From contig NZ_CP044972.1 of NCBI RefSeq assembly GCF_010104355.1, positions 4,144,001-4,208,000 on the forward strand: a DNA stretch of 64,000 nucleotides, written 5' to 3'. The number at the start of each line of letters is the position of its first letter. Positions within the stretch are counted from its first letter, which is position 1. Position numbers and translations under genes: made by a program. The notes beneath the pieces are model-generated. The model was not told where the DNA came from. It saw only the letters and a program-made list of their open reading frames with translations, and did not search any database. This document shows, piece after piece, positions 26,178-34,250 of this stretch. Origin of the DNA: Hydrogenophaga sp. PBL-H3 (GTDB lineage Bacteria > Pseudomonadota > Gammaproteobacteria > Burkholderiales > Burkholderiaceae_C).

Positions 26178-26881
26178 GCCCGTGGGTCCCGCAGGTAGAC
26201 GCCGGGCTCGATCGACAGGCCGAGCTTGACCTGCCGCGTGAATTCGTCAGCCAGAACTTCCTCGGCGCCGGCCTCCAGCGCGTCGAAGGCGCGGCCCACG
26301 ATCGCTTCGGGTGTGGACTTCGGCATCTCCAGACCACGCGTGAGGTCGGTGTCCACAAAGCCCATGTGCAGGCCCAGCACCTGCGTGCCTTGCGCGCGCA
26401 GGTCGTTGCGCAGTCCGTTGGTCAGCGCCCAGGCCGCCGACTTGCTTGAACCGTAGACCGCGAGCAAGGGCGCATTGATCCAGCTCGCCACCGACAGCAC
26501 GTTGAGCAGGGCACCGCCGCCGTGGGCCGCGAGCACCGGCGCAAAGGCCTGGCTCACGCGCAACACGCCGAAGTAATTGGTCTCCATGTGGGCGCGGGCC
26601 GACTCGATGCTGCCGTCCACCATGAAGCCGCCCAGGGACGCGATGCCCGCGTTGTTGATCACCAGCGTCACATCGCTGGCGTGGCGGGCGGCCGCGGCCA
26701 CCTGTTCGGGGCGGGTGACATCGAGTGCGATCGGCTCGACACCCGGCAGCGTGACGCTGGCCGGGTTGCGCGCGCCGGCGTAGACCTTGCGCGCGCCACG
26801 GGCCAGCGCCTCGCGGGCAAAGGCCAGGCCGATGCCGCGGTTGGCTCCGGTGATGAAGACGGTGGCGTTGTGGAGTTGCAT
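26174..26881 (-). CDS. SDR family oxidoreductase
   Basis: A 235-residue short-chain dehydrogenase. Cofactor motif TGANRGIG (residues 10-17), NNAG near 83 and active site S...YGSSK (Tyr and Lys near 147-151) are all present, so it should be an active NAD(P)-dependent reductase. It is the first gene of the SDR-MATE-thioesterase set. A 20-bp palindrome lies 37 bp upstream of its start and matches the one in front of the tetR gene, so TetR repression is very likely. The pairing with an efflux pump suggests detoxification of an aldehyde or ketone (inference). Confidence 0.9.
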   Translation of the reverse strand: MQLHNATVFITGANRGIGLAFAREALARGARKVYAGARNPASVTLPGVEPIALDVTRPEQVAAAARHASDVTLVINNAGIASLGGFMVDGSIESARAHMETNYFGVLRVSQAFAPVLAAHGGGALLNVLSVASWINAPLLAVYGSSKSAAWALTNGLRNDLRAQGTQVLGLHMGFVDTDLTRGLEMPKSTPEAIVGRAFDALEAGAEEVLADEFTRQVKLGLSIEPGVYLRDPRA

Positions 26882-26917
26882 GGTTCAGGTTTCGGGTTGA
26901 AGGCAGAGGAGAACTCA

Positions 26918-26937
26918 AATATGACGGTCGTCATATT
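26918..26937. promoter_or_regulatory. TetR operator 1 (upstream of the SDR-MATE-thioesterase operon)
   Basis: A perfect inverted repeat with 9-bp arms and a 2-bp centre, AATATGACG-GT-CGTCATATT. A near-identical 18-mer lies at 27585-27602 next to the tetR start. It is placed 37 bp before the SDR start, where bound repressor would block transcription. Confidence 0.8.
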
Positions 26938-26974
26938 CAAGAGCGAAGGAAAACGGGGTGGGGTGGCACATGAC

Positions 26975-27565
26975 TCAGTCCCGCGGGGACGCGTCGTGCT
27001 GCGCCAGCAGGGCGCTGCGGTTGGCGGCCAGCAGGGCTCGACCTTCGGCGTTGTCGCCCAGGGCACGCGCCAGCTGAAGCGCACCCACCATCTGGCTGGC
27101 GATGGCGGCGGCATTGCCGGGCCCGGCGGGGGCGGGCAGGGATCGTTCGACCAGGGCCATCAGGCTGCGCACGCGCTGCGCGGCGGCCGCACGCACGTCG
27201 GGCGCCTGGCGCGGCATCTCGGAGGCGAGTGCTGCCACGGCACAGCCGTTTTCGGTGCCGCTCAGATGGCTGTCCGACAGATAGCCTTCAATGAGTGCCT
27301 TGAACGGGCTGGCACCGCGCGCCTGGCGCGTGGCGTTGCCCTTGGCGATGCGGCTGGCGCTTTGTTGCCCGGCGTGCTCCAGGGCTTCGGCCAGCAAGGC
27401 GTCGCGCGAGGCGAAGTGGGCGTAGAAACCACCGTGGGTCAGGCCCGCCTCTTTCATGATGTCGGCCACGCCCACACCCTGGAAACCCGCACGCCGGATC
27501 GCACGCGCCGCAGTGTCGAGGATGCGCTCGTGGGTCAGGGCCTTGCGGCTGGGGGCGATGTCCAT
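26975..27565 (-). CDS. TetR/AcrR family transcriptional regulator
   Basis: A 196-residue repressor. The N-terminal helix-turn-helix runs from about residue 11 to 57 (RILDTAARAIRRAGFQGVGV, MKEAGLTHGGFYAHFASRDALLAEAL). The AxxGLTHGGFYAHF form is typical of NemR/AcuR-like TetR proteins that sense electrophiles. The ligand domain contains a Cys in TENGCAVAALASE, a position that is redox-active in NemR, which would fit an electrophile-sensing role (inference). It is transcribed in the same direction as its target operon, with operators in front of both. Confidence 0.92.
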   Translation of the reverse strand: MDIAPSRKALTHERILDTAARAIRRAGFQGVGVADIMKEAGLTHGGFYAHFASRDALLAEALEHAGQQSASRIAKGNATRQARGASPFKALIEGYLSDSHLSGTENGCAVAALASEMPRQAPDVRAAAAQRVRSLMALVERSLPAPAGPGNAAAIASQMVGALQLARALGDNAEGRALLAANRSALLAQHDASPRD

Positions 27566-27584
27566 GCCGGCATTCTACCCAACC

Positions 27585-27602
27585 ATATGACGATCATCAT
27601 AT
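27585..27602. promoter_or_regulatory. TetR operator 2 (autoregulation)
   Basis: ATATGACGATCATCATAT differs from operator 1 at two of 18 positions and is an imperfect inverted repeat. It starts 20 bp upstream of the tetR ATG, which points to negative autoregulation. Confidence 0.75.
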
Positions 27603-27645
27603 TTCGATGACCCTGCCCGTCTTGCGGGCTTGGGGGTCGGGCCGA

Positions 27646-29190
27646 TCAGGCGCGCGCGAGCTTGAACACCGCCACGGCCTGCACCATCTGGGCCGCCTGC
27701 GTCTTCAGGCTCGAAGCCGCCGCCGCGCTCTGCTCCACCAGCGCAGCGTTCTGCTGCGTGGCCTGGTCCATCTGCGTCACGGCTTCGCCCACCTGCGCCA
27801 CACCCGAACTCTGCTCGACGCTGGCCGAGCTGATCTCGCCCATGATGTCGGTCACGCGCTGGATGGCGCCCACCACCTCGGCCATGGTCACGCCGGCACG
27901 GTCCACCAGTGCGGTGCCCTGGGCCACGCGTTCCACGCTGGCGTTGATGAGTTCCTTGATTTCCTTGGCCGCGCCCGCGCTGCGCTGGGCCAGGTTGCGC
28001 ACCTCGCCCGCCACCACCGCAAAGCCACGCCCCTGCTCGCCCGCACGCGCGGCCTCCACGGCGGCGTTGAGCGCCAGGATGTTGGTCTGGAAGGCGATGC
28101 CGTCGATCACGCTGATGATGTCGGCGATCTTTTTCGAGCTGTCGTTGATGCCCTTCATGGTGCCCACCACCTGAGCCACCACGTCGCCGCCCTGCGTGGC
28201 CACGGTAGAAGCGCTCAGGGCCAGCTGGTTGGCCGCCTGCGCGTTGTCGGCGTTCTGGCGCACGGTGGAACTCAGCTCTTCCATGGAAGCGGCGGTCTCC
28301 TCCAGGGCACTGGCCTGTTGCTCGGTGCGCGCGGACAGGTCGTTGTTGCCCTGGGAAATCTCGGCGCTGGCCGTGGCCACGCCCTCGGCGTTGCCACGCA
28401 CGTTGGACACCACGCGGACCAGGCTGTCCTGCATGCCCTTGAGGGCCTGCAGCAACTGGGCGGCTTCGTCGCGGCCACTGGTATCGATGGGTTGGGTGAG
28501 ATCACCACCCGCGATCAGGCTTGCGCTCTGGGCGGCATGGCGCAGCGGCACGGTGATCGAGCGGCTCAGAACGAACGCCGCCCCAGCGCCCAGCAGGATG
28601 GCCAGCACGCCGCCGGCGATCAGGATGTTGCGACCCATGGCGGCCTTGTCTTCTGCCTCCTTCAGCGCGGCGTCGTAGATGCCCTGCTGGCGCTGCTCGA
28701 GCTTGAAGATCGAGTTGATGTAAGCGTCGGCCAGGGGTTTGAGGTCGCGTTCGAGCATCACACTGACGTCTTCGCCGGCCTTGCGCGCCTTCATCGCGTT
28801 GGCGCGTGGCGTGCGGTAAGCCTCGCGCGCCGCGTCGATGTCGGCAATCAGTTGCTTGCCTGCGTCGGACTCCACCAGCTCGACCAGCCGCTTGCGCGAG
28901 GCCAGCGTGACTTCGGAGGTCTTGTCCATGTCGGCCTGCCACATCGGAAGGCGGCTGGTGTCGGAATCCAGGATGGAAGCGCGGGTGCGCACCCAGTTGA
29001 GATCGACGGTCTGGCGCCATTGCACCGCCATCTGCAGCTTCTCGCTGTCCACCGTGGCCAGCTGGCGCGTGGTGGTCACCAGCTCCTGGAGCCGCCAGAC
29101 ACCGATGCCGGCCATCAGCGCCGTGATGATCAGGACCAGTCCGAAGGCGAGGGCCAGGCGACTGCCGACCTTGATGTTGTTGAGTTTCAT
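27646..29190 (-). CDS. Methyl-accepting chemotaxis protein (Tar-like)
   Basis: A 514-residue chemoreceptor. TM1 is at residues 9-31 ([21 protein letters not shown] region). A four-helix-bundle periplasmic sensor spans 32-185, TM2 is near 190-210, HAMP runs to about 265, and the cytoplasmic coiled coil has the CheW/CheA-binding hairpin near 370-400 ([39 protein letters not shown]). Glutamine/glutamate methylation sites are present in [16 protein letters not shown]. There is no C-terminal CheR pentapeptide; it ends VFKLARA. ATG 29190 was chosen because it puts [12 protein letters not shown] before TM1. A long stem-loop lies in its 5' leader. The ligand is unknown. Confidence 0.93.
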   Translation of the reverse strand: MKLNNIKVGSRLALAFGLVLIITALMAGIGVWRLQELVTTTRQLATVDSEKLQMAVQWRQTVDLNWVRTRASILDSDTSRLPMWQADMDKTSEVTLASRKRLVELVESDAGKQLIADIDAAREAYRTPRANAMKARKAGEDVSVMLERDLKPLADAYINSIFKLEQRQQGIYDAALKEAEDKAAMGRNILIAGGVLAILLGAGAAFVLSRSITVPLRHAAQSASLIAGGDLTQPIDTSGRDEAAQLLQALKGMQDSLVRVVSNVRGNAEGVATASAEISQGNNDLSARTEQQASALEETAASMEELSSTVRQNADNAQAANQLALSASTVATQGGDVVAQVVGTMKGINDSSKKIADIISVIDGIAFQTNILALNAAVEAARAGEQGRGFAVVAGEVRNLAQRSAGAAKEIKELINASVERVAQGTALVDRAGVTMAEVVGAIQRVTDIMGEISSASVEQSSGVAQVGEAVTQMDQATQQNAALVEQSAAAASSLKTQAAQMVQAVAVFKLARA

Positions 29191-29225
29191 GAGGGAGCTT
29201 TCCGGCGGGTGAGAAATGAGGCAAA

Positions 29226-29274
29226 GGCAAAACGATGCAGCGGGCACCTTCGCCCTTGCATCGTCTGTTTTGCC
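29226..29274 (-). promoter_or_regulatory. Two-tier stem-loop between exonuclease and chemoreceptor genes
   Basis: GGCAAA at 29226 pairs with TTTGCC ending at 29274. ACGATGCA pairs with TGCATCGT next to a 3-nt bulge, and an inner GGGC/GCCC pair encloses ACCTTC. On the minus strand the structure follows the exonuclease stop and precedes the chemoreceptor start by 35 nt. It could be the exonuclease terminator or a leader structure. There is no clean U-tract. Confidence 0.5.
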
Positions 29275-29285
29275 GATTTCTTGAA

Positions 29286-30296
29286 TCACCCGGCTGCCTG
29301 CAAGCCCCGCTGCGAAAGTTCCCCCGATCGCGCCGAGTAACGCACCAGGCTGTCCAGCGCCTCGATCTCCACGCGCGCGCTGCGCCGCCCATACACCTGC
29401 GCCTTGAGCCATTCGATCTCGTCCTCCAGCTTCTGCGCGTCGACCACGGTGCAGAACCAGACCTTGGCGTCCGCATCCCACCGGTAGCCTCGGCTCTTGA
29501 GCTGGTCTTTGGACTCGAAGGGCGAGCCGGTGGCGCGGAGTTTGAAGCTGGGCCGCGAGGCCGCCGTGATCAGCTGCATCAGGCCCGTGGTCGTGCTCCT
29601 GGCCACCGTCTTTGCGAGCACCTGCAGCAGCGCATGGCAATCCACCTGCGCGCGGTGGGCATCAAAGAACCATCCCTGGTCCTGGGCCAGCGCGCTCAGC
29701 TTGGACGAACCCGCGCCGGCGGCCTTCCAGTCGATGTCGGCGAACGAGCACGCCCAGGCCTTCGCTGCGAAACAGGAGAACCGGGCTTCCACAAAGGGGC
29801 GGTCGAAGCCGGCGTTGTGTGCCACGACCAGATCGGCCTTCGACACCATCGCCTCGACCCGCGCGTCGTCCAGCCGGTGTCCTTTGACCATGTCATCGCT
29901 GATGCCCGTCACTTCCTGCGCAACGGGTGGAATGGGCATCCCGGGGTCCTCGAAGCCTTCAAACAGCTCCACCGGTCCGAACGGCAAGCCCGTGGCCACG
30001 TCCACCTGCACCAGCAGCATGGCCAGTTCGATGATCTTGTCGCTCTGGTGCGAAAGGCCGGTGGTTTCGGTGTCGAGCACCAGCACGCGCTGGCAGGCCG
30101 GTGTGGTTTGCCCTGAAGCCACCGGCCCTGGCCCGAAATCCGCGAGGGGAACCAGACGGCGCAGAACGCGAAAATCGGGATCCTGCTCCAGCCGCCGGGC
30201 CAACGCCTCCAGCGTCGCCGACGCAGAGAGGGGTGCGGGCACGGCAGACACATCCGCTGAATGCGGTGGGTCGAACTCGAAACTGAATTGGTTCAT
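29286..30296 (-). CDS. DEDDh 3'-5' exonuclease (DnaQ-like)
   Basis: A 336-residue protein. The central exonuclease domain contains all DEDDh motifs: ExoI LDTETTG near residue 75, Exo[11 protein letters not shown], and ExoIII with His and Asp in [11 protein letters not shown]. The C-terminal 90 residues ([40 protein letters not shown]) form a small extra domain seen in proteins annotated '3'-5' exonuclease', probably nucleic-acid binding. ATG 30296 was preferred, since the extension to 30386 has no coding character. Not the polymerase III epsilon subunit itself. It probably acts in repair or nucleotide scavenging. Confidence 0.87.
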   Translation of the reverse strand: MNQFSFEFDPPHSADVSAVPAPLSASATLEALARRLEQDPDFRVLRRLVPLADFGPGPVASGQTTPACQRVLVLDTETTGLSHQSDKIIELAMLLVQVDVATGLPFGPVELFEGFEDPGMPIPPVAQEVTGISDDMVKGHRLDDARVEAMVSKADLVVAHNAGFDRPFVEARFSCFAAKAWACSFADIDWKAAGAGSSKLSALAQDQGWFFDAHRAQVDCHALLQVLAKTVARSTTTGLMQLITAASRPSFKLRATGSPFESKDQLKSRGYRWDADAKVWFCTVVDAQKLEDEIEWLKAQVYGRRSARVEIEALDSLVRYSARSGELSQRGLQAAG

Positions 30297-30445
30297 CGGC
30301 GAAGCCGGATGCACCCACCTGAGTACCAGGACTGCACGAGATGGGCGCAGGACCCGGGGCGGGAAGGGATCAGGGGCGTGCCGCACTGGAGTCTGTGCGG
30401 GTCACGTGTGGCACATGGGCGGGCGCCCACGCAAGTCGTTGTTTT

Positions 30446-30521
30446 TGGTGCGGCTGGCGGGGATCGAACCCACGACCCTTGGCTTCGGAGGCCAATACTC
30501 TATCCACTGAGCTACAGCCGC
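30446..30521 (-). tRNA. tRNA-Arg (anticodon CCG)
   Basis: The minus strand folds into a complete 76-nt tRNA. The acceptor stem is GCGGCTG/CAGCCGC with discriminator A and an encoded CCA (30446-30448). The D arm has AGCTCAGTGGATAGAG, the anticodon stem-loop is TTGGC-CTCCGAA-GCCAA with anticodon CCG, and the T arm is GTGGGTTCGATCCC. It reads CGG arginine codons. Confidence 0.97.
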
Positions 30522-30579
30522 AACCGCCTGAATTCTATCAGTGAGGGGTATTTGAAAGGTCTGTGCAGAGGGCGTTGGC

Positions 30580-30585
30580 TATAAT
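30580..30585 (+). promoter_or_regulatory. Probable -10 box of the dihaem cytochrome gene
   Basis: A perfect TATAAT lies 78 bp before the cytochrome start. The nearest -35-like TTGAAA (30552-30557) is 22 bp away, too far for a standard sigma-70 promoter, so the -35 must be weak or supplied by an activator. Confidence 0.5.
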
Positions 30586-30662
30586 CGAAGGCTCTTCCGA
30601 CCCTTCCACGCGGGCAAGTTCCGTCGGATTGTTGACCCGCCTTGCCACCCCTTGAGGACACC

Positions 30663-31505
30663 ATGAGCGACCACGCGCACGAACACCACACCGGCCCGAT
30701 CAAAACACCTTCGCAGTTGCTGTGGACGTCGTTCTTCGCATTTGTCGCTCCCATTTTCATCATCATCGGGCTGGTCTATTTCGTAACCTCGGGCAACAAG
30801 CCCGCCATGGGCGCGGGTGATCCGGAACTGGCCATTGCACAGCGCATCCAGCGTGTGGGCACGGTCGACCTGCGCGACGCCAACCGTCCGCTGGCGCTGG
30901 GTGAAGCGGTTTACGCGGCGCAGTGCGTGGCCTGCCACGCTGCTGGTGTGGCGGGCGCACCCAAGTTCGGCGATGCAGCCGCCTGGGCTCCACGCATTGC
31001 CACTGGATACGAGGCCCTGCTGACGTCCGCGCTCAAGGGCAAGGGCGCCATGGGCGCGCAAGGCGGCGGCGCCTACCGTGACGTGGAGATCGGTCGCGCC
31101 GTGGTGCACATCGCCAACGCTGCAGGTGGCAAATTCGCCGTTCCCGAAGCGGCACCCGCCGCTGCCGCGGCACCGGCTGTCTCACCAGCACCAGCACCAG
31201 CACCAGTGGCCGTGGTCGCGGCCGCATCTGCAGCCCCGGCACCCGCCGCCTCGGCCACGGTGGCCGCCGGCGCGGGTGAAGCACTCTACAAGCAGGCATG
31301 CTCCGTTTGCCACGTGGCCGGCGTGGCCGGTGCGCCCAAGTTCGCCGACAAGGCCGCATGGGCTCCCCGCGTGGGCACGGGTCTGGACGGTCTGACCGCC
31401 AGCGTGATCAAAGGCAAGGGCGCGATGCCGCCAAAGGGTGGTACGGCCGCTTCCGACGCAGACATCAAGTCGGCCGTGCAATACATGCTGGCCGCGGTGA
31501 AGTAA
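30663..31505 (+). CDS. Membrane-anchored dihaem cytochrome c (tandem c5-like domains)
   Basis: A 280-residue protein. A His-rich cytoplasmic start (MSDHAHEHH) and one membrane anchor (about 18-43) are followed by two cytochrome c domains. Haem motifs are CVACH (88-92) and CSVCH (213-217). An Ala/Pro-rich linker (about 160-203) joins them. The two domains are clearly duplicates, sharing AGVAGAPKF, AAWAPR and KGKGAM. This is the large c5-type cytochrome common in Burkholderiales, presumably an electron donor to cytochrome oxidases on the periplasmic face. A strong terminator follows. Confidence 0.9.
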   Translation: MSDHAHEHHTGPIKTPSQLLWTSFFAFVAPIFIIIGLVYFVTSGNKPAMGAGDPELAIAQRIQRVGTVDLRDANRPLALGEAVYAAQCVACHAAGVAGAPKFGDAAAWAPRIATGYEALLTSALKGKGAMGAQGGGAYRDVEIGRAVVHIANAAGGKFAVPEAAPAAAAAPAVSPAPAPAPVAVVAAASAAPAPAASATVAAGAGEALYKQACSVCHVAGVAGAPKFADKAAWAPRVGTGLDGLTASVIKGKGAMPPKGGTAASDADIKSAVQYMLAAVK

Positions 31506-31522
31506 GAGCGCAGCTTCGACGC

Positions 31523-31552
31523 AAAAAGGCCGGCTTCAAGCCGGCTTTTTTG
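31523..31552. terminator. Bidirectional rho-independent terminator
   Basis: GCCGGC-TTCAA-GCCGGC is flanked by five A residues on the left and six T residues on the right, so it can end transcripts from both sides. It terminates the cytochrome gene. Before the IS630 insertion it also held the stop codon of the convergent gene now at 32717-33241. Confidence 0.88.
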
Positions 31553-31572
31553 CGTGTGACACCACAGGGCTA
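31536..31572 (-). pseudogene. Detached C-terminal fragment of the gene at 32717-33241
   Basis: Read on the minus strand from the TA target (31571-31572), these bases encode SPVVSHAKKPA and then stop. They complete the reading frame broken at 32734 by IS630. The native stop sits inside the bidirectional terminator hairpin. Confidence 0.8.
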
Positions 31573-31594
31573 GTGTCCTGTCCCGTTAATTCGT
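31573..31594 (+). repeat. IS630 left terminal inverted repeat
   Basis: The first 22 bp of the element are the exact reverse complement of 32712-32733. A TA dinucleotide directly precedes it. Confidence 0.95.
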
Positions 31595-31638
31595 AGGCAC
31601 AGAAACTGCATGGGATGAAGCATCCTTGGAGATGCCCT

Positions 31639-32736
31639 ATGCCCAACGCATACACCCGTACCAATGTGGTCACGCTGACCGAGATGGAGCGTGCCGAATT
31701 GACCTCGATGGCGAGATCGCGCTCGCTGCCTGCTGCCCTTGCCTTGAGAGCGCGGATTGTGCTGGCCTGTGAAGGATCGGACATTGCGAGCACGCAGGTT
31801 GCCAAAGCGCTAGGGCTGGATCGAAACACGGTGAACAAGTGGCGCGGTCGGTATGTGCGAGATCGCATCGCTGGTCTGTACGATGAGTTGCGCCCGGGAC
31901 GGCCGCGCACGGTCGATGATGAGCGAGTCGCGCAGCTGATCACCAAGACATTGCACACCAAGCCTGCAGATGGCTCGACGCACTGGAGCACTCGGGGCTT
32001 GGCGGGCGAGACAGGCATCAGCAAGAGCACGGTGGCGCGCTACCTGCAGGCGTTCCAACTCAAGCCGCACCGTGTGGAGAGCTTCAAGTTGTCGACCGAT
32101 CCCCTGTTCATCGAGAAGCTTCGCGATGTGGTCGGGCTGTACCTGAATCCTCCTGAGAACGCGCTGGTGCTATGCGTCGATGAGAAAAGTCAGTGCCAAG
32201 CGTTGGAGCGCACTCAGCCCATGCTGCCGATGGGGTTGGGCTATGTGGAAGGCGTGACCCACGACTATGTGCGCCATGGAACGACCACGCTGTTTGCCGC
32301 GCTCAACGTGATGAATGGGCAGGTGCTGGCGCAATGCCGCCCGAGGCACCGGCACCAGGAGTTTCTGGACTTCCTGCGCACGATCGACAAGGCGGTGCCG
32401 CAGGCACTGGACGTGCACTGCATCGCCGACAACTACGCCAGCCACAAGCACCCGAAGGTGCGCGCCTGGCTCGCACAGCGGCCACGCTGGCATATGCACT
32501 TCGTGCCGACCTACTCGAGCTGGCTCAATCAGGTCGAACGCTTCTTCGCCATCATCACCGACAAGGCGATCCGTCGCGGCTCGTTCAAAAGCGTCAAGGA
32601 GCTGACGAACAAGATCAACTCATTCGTCAGTCAATACAACGAGAACTGCAAGCCCTTCACCTGGATGGCAACAGCCGACTCGATCCTCGAAAAGCTCGCC
32701 CGGCTATGCGGACGAATTAACGGGACAGGACACTAG
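31639..32736 (+). CDS. IS630 family transposase
   Basis: A 365-residue transposase. The N-terminal paired-type helix-turn-helix (STQVAKALGLDRNTVNKWRG, and ISKSTVARYLQAF) binds the ends. The catalytic DDE domain shows D181 (VDEKSQCQ), D264 (IADNYASHKH) and E300 (SSWLNQVERFF), a D-D-35-E spacing of the IS630/mariner superfamily. ATG 31639 has a GGAG ribosome site 8 nt upstream. ATG 31615 is in frame but has none. The stop codon TAG at 32734-32736 is not part of the IS. Its T and A come from the duplicated target and its G from the host flank. Confidence 0.95.
   Translation: MPNAYTRTNVVTLTEMERAELTSMARSRSLPAALALRARIVLACEGSDIASTQVAKALGLDRNTVNKWRGRYVRDRIAGLYDELRPGRPRTVDDERVAQLITKTLHTKPADGSTHWSTRGLAGETGISKSTVARYLQAFQLKPHRVESFKLSTDPLFIEKLRDVVGLYLNPPENALVLCVDEKSQCQALERTQPMLPMGLGYVEGVTHDYVRHGTTTLFAALNVMNGQVLAQCRPRHRHQEFLDFLRTIDKAVPQALDVHCIADNYASHKHPKVRAWLAQRPRWHMHFVPTYSSWLNQVERFFAIITDKAIRRGSFKSVKELTNKINSFVSQYNENCKPFTWMATADSILEKLARLCGRINGTGH
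32712..32733 (-). repeat. IS630 right terminal inverted repeat
   Basis: The 22-bp right end is an exact inverted copy of the left end. On the minus strand it also encodes the replacement C-terminus of the interrupted gene at 32717-33241. Confidence 0.95.
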
Positions 32737-33241
32737 GGCTGCGCACGAAACGGCCCTGGGCTGGCAAGTCAGCGGCCTGCACGCCCCGCGGAGACCACAA
32801 GCCGGCCTCCACGCAATCGCCCGCGAGCACCATGTCGGCGCTGTGCACCAGTCCAATGCCGAGATCGGCCACCAGATACAGCTTGCCGCTCTCGTCCAGC
32901 AGGCTGCCTTGCACCTGCGCCACCGCGCCGGTGTGGCTGAGCACCCGCCCATCGGGCTGCAGGCGCCAGATCCACGGTGTGGCTTCAAGCTCGACGTACA
33001 CGCGCTGCGGACCGTTCTGGAAATACCACTGCCCTTCGTCATCAGGGGCGTAGTTGCGCTGGATGAAGTCGATGAGCTTTTCGTGACGCAGCAGCGATCC
33101 CTTGCTCGCCGGAAACGCGCCGGCGGCCTGCACGCGGTCGTCGCGCATGTACCAGTTGCCGCGCGCATCCAGCCCCAGCCAGCCGAAGCAGTTGGGTACG
33201 TTGGGCCACTTGGCCATGGCGGCCTTGACGATCTCGTCCAT
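32717..33241 (-). CDS. Conserved hypothetical protein with IS-altered C-terminus
   Basis: A 174-residue soluble protein I cannot assign to a named family. It starts MDEIVKAAMAKWPNVPNCFG, contains GWLGLDARGNWYMRDDRVQA and several Trp-rich strands (QWYFQNGPQRVYVELEATPW), and resembles small conserved proteins of Burkholderiales. The gene begins 10 bp after the alpha/beta-hydrolase gene and is probably its operon partner. IS630 inserted in the codons for SP|S. The present protein ends SPSVLSR, with the last four residues and TAA stop supplied by the IS. Removing the IS and one TA restores a tail SPVVSHAKKPA and a TGA at 31536-31538, giving 180 residues. The core is intact, so function may survive. 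Confidence 0.75.
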   Translation of the reverse strand: MDEIVKAAMAKWPNVPNCFGWLGLDARGNWYMRDDRVQAAGAFPASKGSLLRHEKLIDFIQRNYAPDDEGQWYFQNGPQRVYVELEATPWIWRLQPDGRVLSHTGAVAQVQGSLLDESGKLYLVADLGIGLVHSADMVLAGDCVEAGLWSPRGVQAADLPAQGRFVRSPSVLSR

Positions 33242-33251
33242 GGGTGTTTGA

Positions 33252-34250
33252 TCAAAGGTGGGCGAGCAGCCAGTGTCCCACGGCATCGGGCATGGCGCGC
33301 ACGTGGCCGGGCAGCCCTAGCGCACCGTGCGAAACGGGAAAGCCCACATGCCCGCCCTGCGTCGGCTGCCACAAGGTCAGGTACCCGCCGACTTCCTGCG
33401 GTGTCGGCAGAGATGCAGCGGGAATGAACGGGTCGTTGCGGGCATTGAGCGCAAGGGCAGGCACGCGGATCTGATGCAACACGGGTTTGGCCGAGGCGCG
33501 CGACCAGTAGTCCTGCGTGTCGCGAAAGCCATGCAACGGAGCTGTGAACAGGTTGTCGAATTCAAAGAGGTCCCGCGCGGCCAGCAGCGCATCGCGGTCG
33601 AACAGACCGGGGTGCTGCTCCAGTTTCTTCAGGGCCTTGGGCACCATGCTGCCCAGAAACATGCGCGTGTAGACCAGTCGGTTGAAGCCGCGTCCGATGG
33701 CATGGCCGCTCGCGGTCAGGTCCAGCGGCGAGCAGATGGAGGCCACCGCCCGCACATGCTGGCGGGCAGACTCACCCATCTCGGCGGCCCAGCGCATGAG
33801 TGCATTACCGCCGAGGGACACGCCCACCGCAATCAAGGGTCGCTCGGGGTGTTCGGTGGCAAACCGCTTCAGGATCCAGTCGATCTCTTCAAAGTCGCCC
33901 GAGTGGTAGGCGCGTGGCGCGCGGTTGAGTTCACCCGAGCAGCCGCGAAAATGCGGCACGGCGAAGGCCAGTCCGTGGGCCGCCGAAAAATCGGCGAAGG
34001 CCACCGCGTACTGGCTGGCCGACGAGCCTTCGAGGCCGTGGAACAACACCAGCAAAGGCGCGCCCGCGGGTGCGGTGTGCTGCGCCTGATCGACGTCGAT
34101 GAAGTCACCATCGGGCGTGGTCCAGCGGCTGCGTGCCCACCGGGGCGCGGGCCCGAAGTGCCGGCGGCTGGCCAGCGCGGCCCACAGCGTCTGCGCATTG
34201 CCGCCGGGCAGCCACCACGGCGCAGCATAGGGAAAACCTTCCGCGCTCAA
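33252..34250 (-). CDS. YheT-family alpha/beta hydrolase
   Basis: A 332-residue alpha/beta-fold hydrolase of the YheT/EMB8 group. The oxyanion region is LFHGLEGSSASQYAV, the nucleophile elbow is GVSLGGNALMRWA (Ser), the acid is in LNARNDPFIP (Asp) and the His is in GGHVGFP, so the triad is complete. The N-terminal PWWLPGGNAQTLWAAL is a signature of this family. Esterase or lipase activity is likely, with unknown natural substrate. The start overlaps the stop of the upstream NTF2-like gene by 4 bp, and the conserved hypothetical gene follows 10 bp downstream, making a three-gene operon. Confidence 0.9.
   Translation of the reverse strand: MSAEGFPYAAPWWLPGGNAQTLWAALASRRHFGPAPRWARSRWTTPDGDFIDVDQAQHTAPAGAPLLVLFHGLEGSSASQYAVAFADFSAAHGLAFAVPHFRGCSGELNRAPRAYHSGDFEEIDWILKRFATEHPERPLIAVGVSLGGNALMRWAAEMGESARQHVRAVASICSPLDLTASGHAIGRGFNRLVYTRMFLGSMVPKALKKLEQHPGLFDRDALLAARDLFEFDNLFTAPLHGFRDTQDYWSRASAKPVLHQIRVPALALNARNDPFIPAASLPTPQEVGGYLTLWQPTQGGHVGFPVSHGALGLPGHVRAMPDAVGHWLLAHL

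Larger units (their letters stand above)
31573..32733 (+). mobile_element. IS630-family insertion sequence, intact
   Basis: A 1161-bp element bounded by perfect 22-bp terminal inverted repeats (31573-31594 and 32712-32733, each beginning GTGTCCTGTCCCG when read inward). It is flanked by TA on both sides (31571-31572, 32734-32735), the target duplication expected of IS630/Tc1-mariner elements. It carries one complete transposase gene. The undamaged ends and open frame suggest recent insertion and continuing activity. Confidence 0.96.

Noticed and set aside
27615..27629. Hairpin GCCCG-TCTTG-CGGGC after the chemoreceptor gene as a terminator
   Set aside because: The stem is only 5 bp and is not followed by a T-run on the minus strand.
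30446..30521. tRNA-Arg as an integration site for a genomic island
   Set aside because: tRNA-Arg genes are common att sites, but no integrase or direct copy of the tRNA 3' end is visible nearby. The IS630 is unrelated because it targets TA.
30552..30585. TTGAAA/TATAAT as a full sigma-70 promoter
   Set aside because: The hexamers are 22 bp apart, outside the workable 15-19 bp range. Only the -10 was kept.
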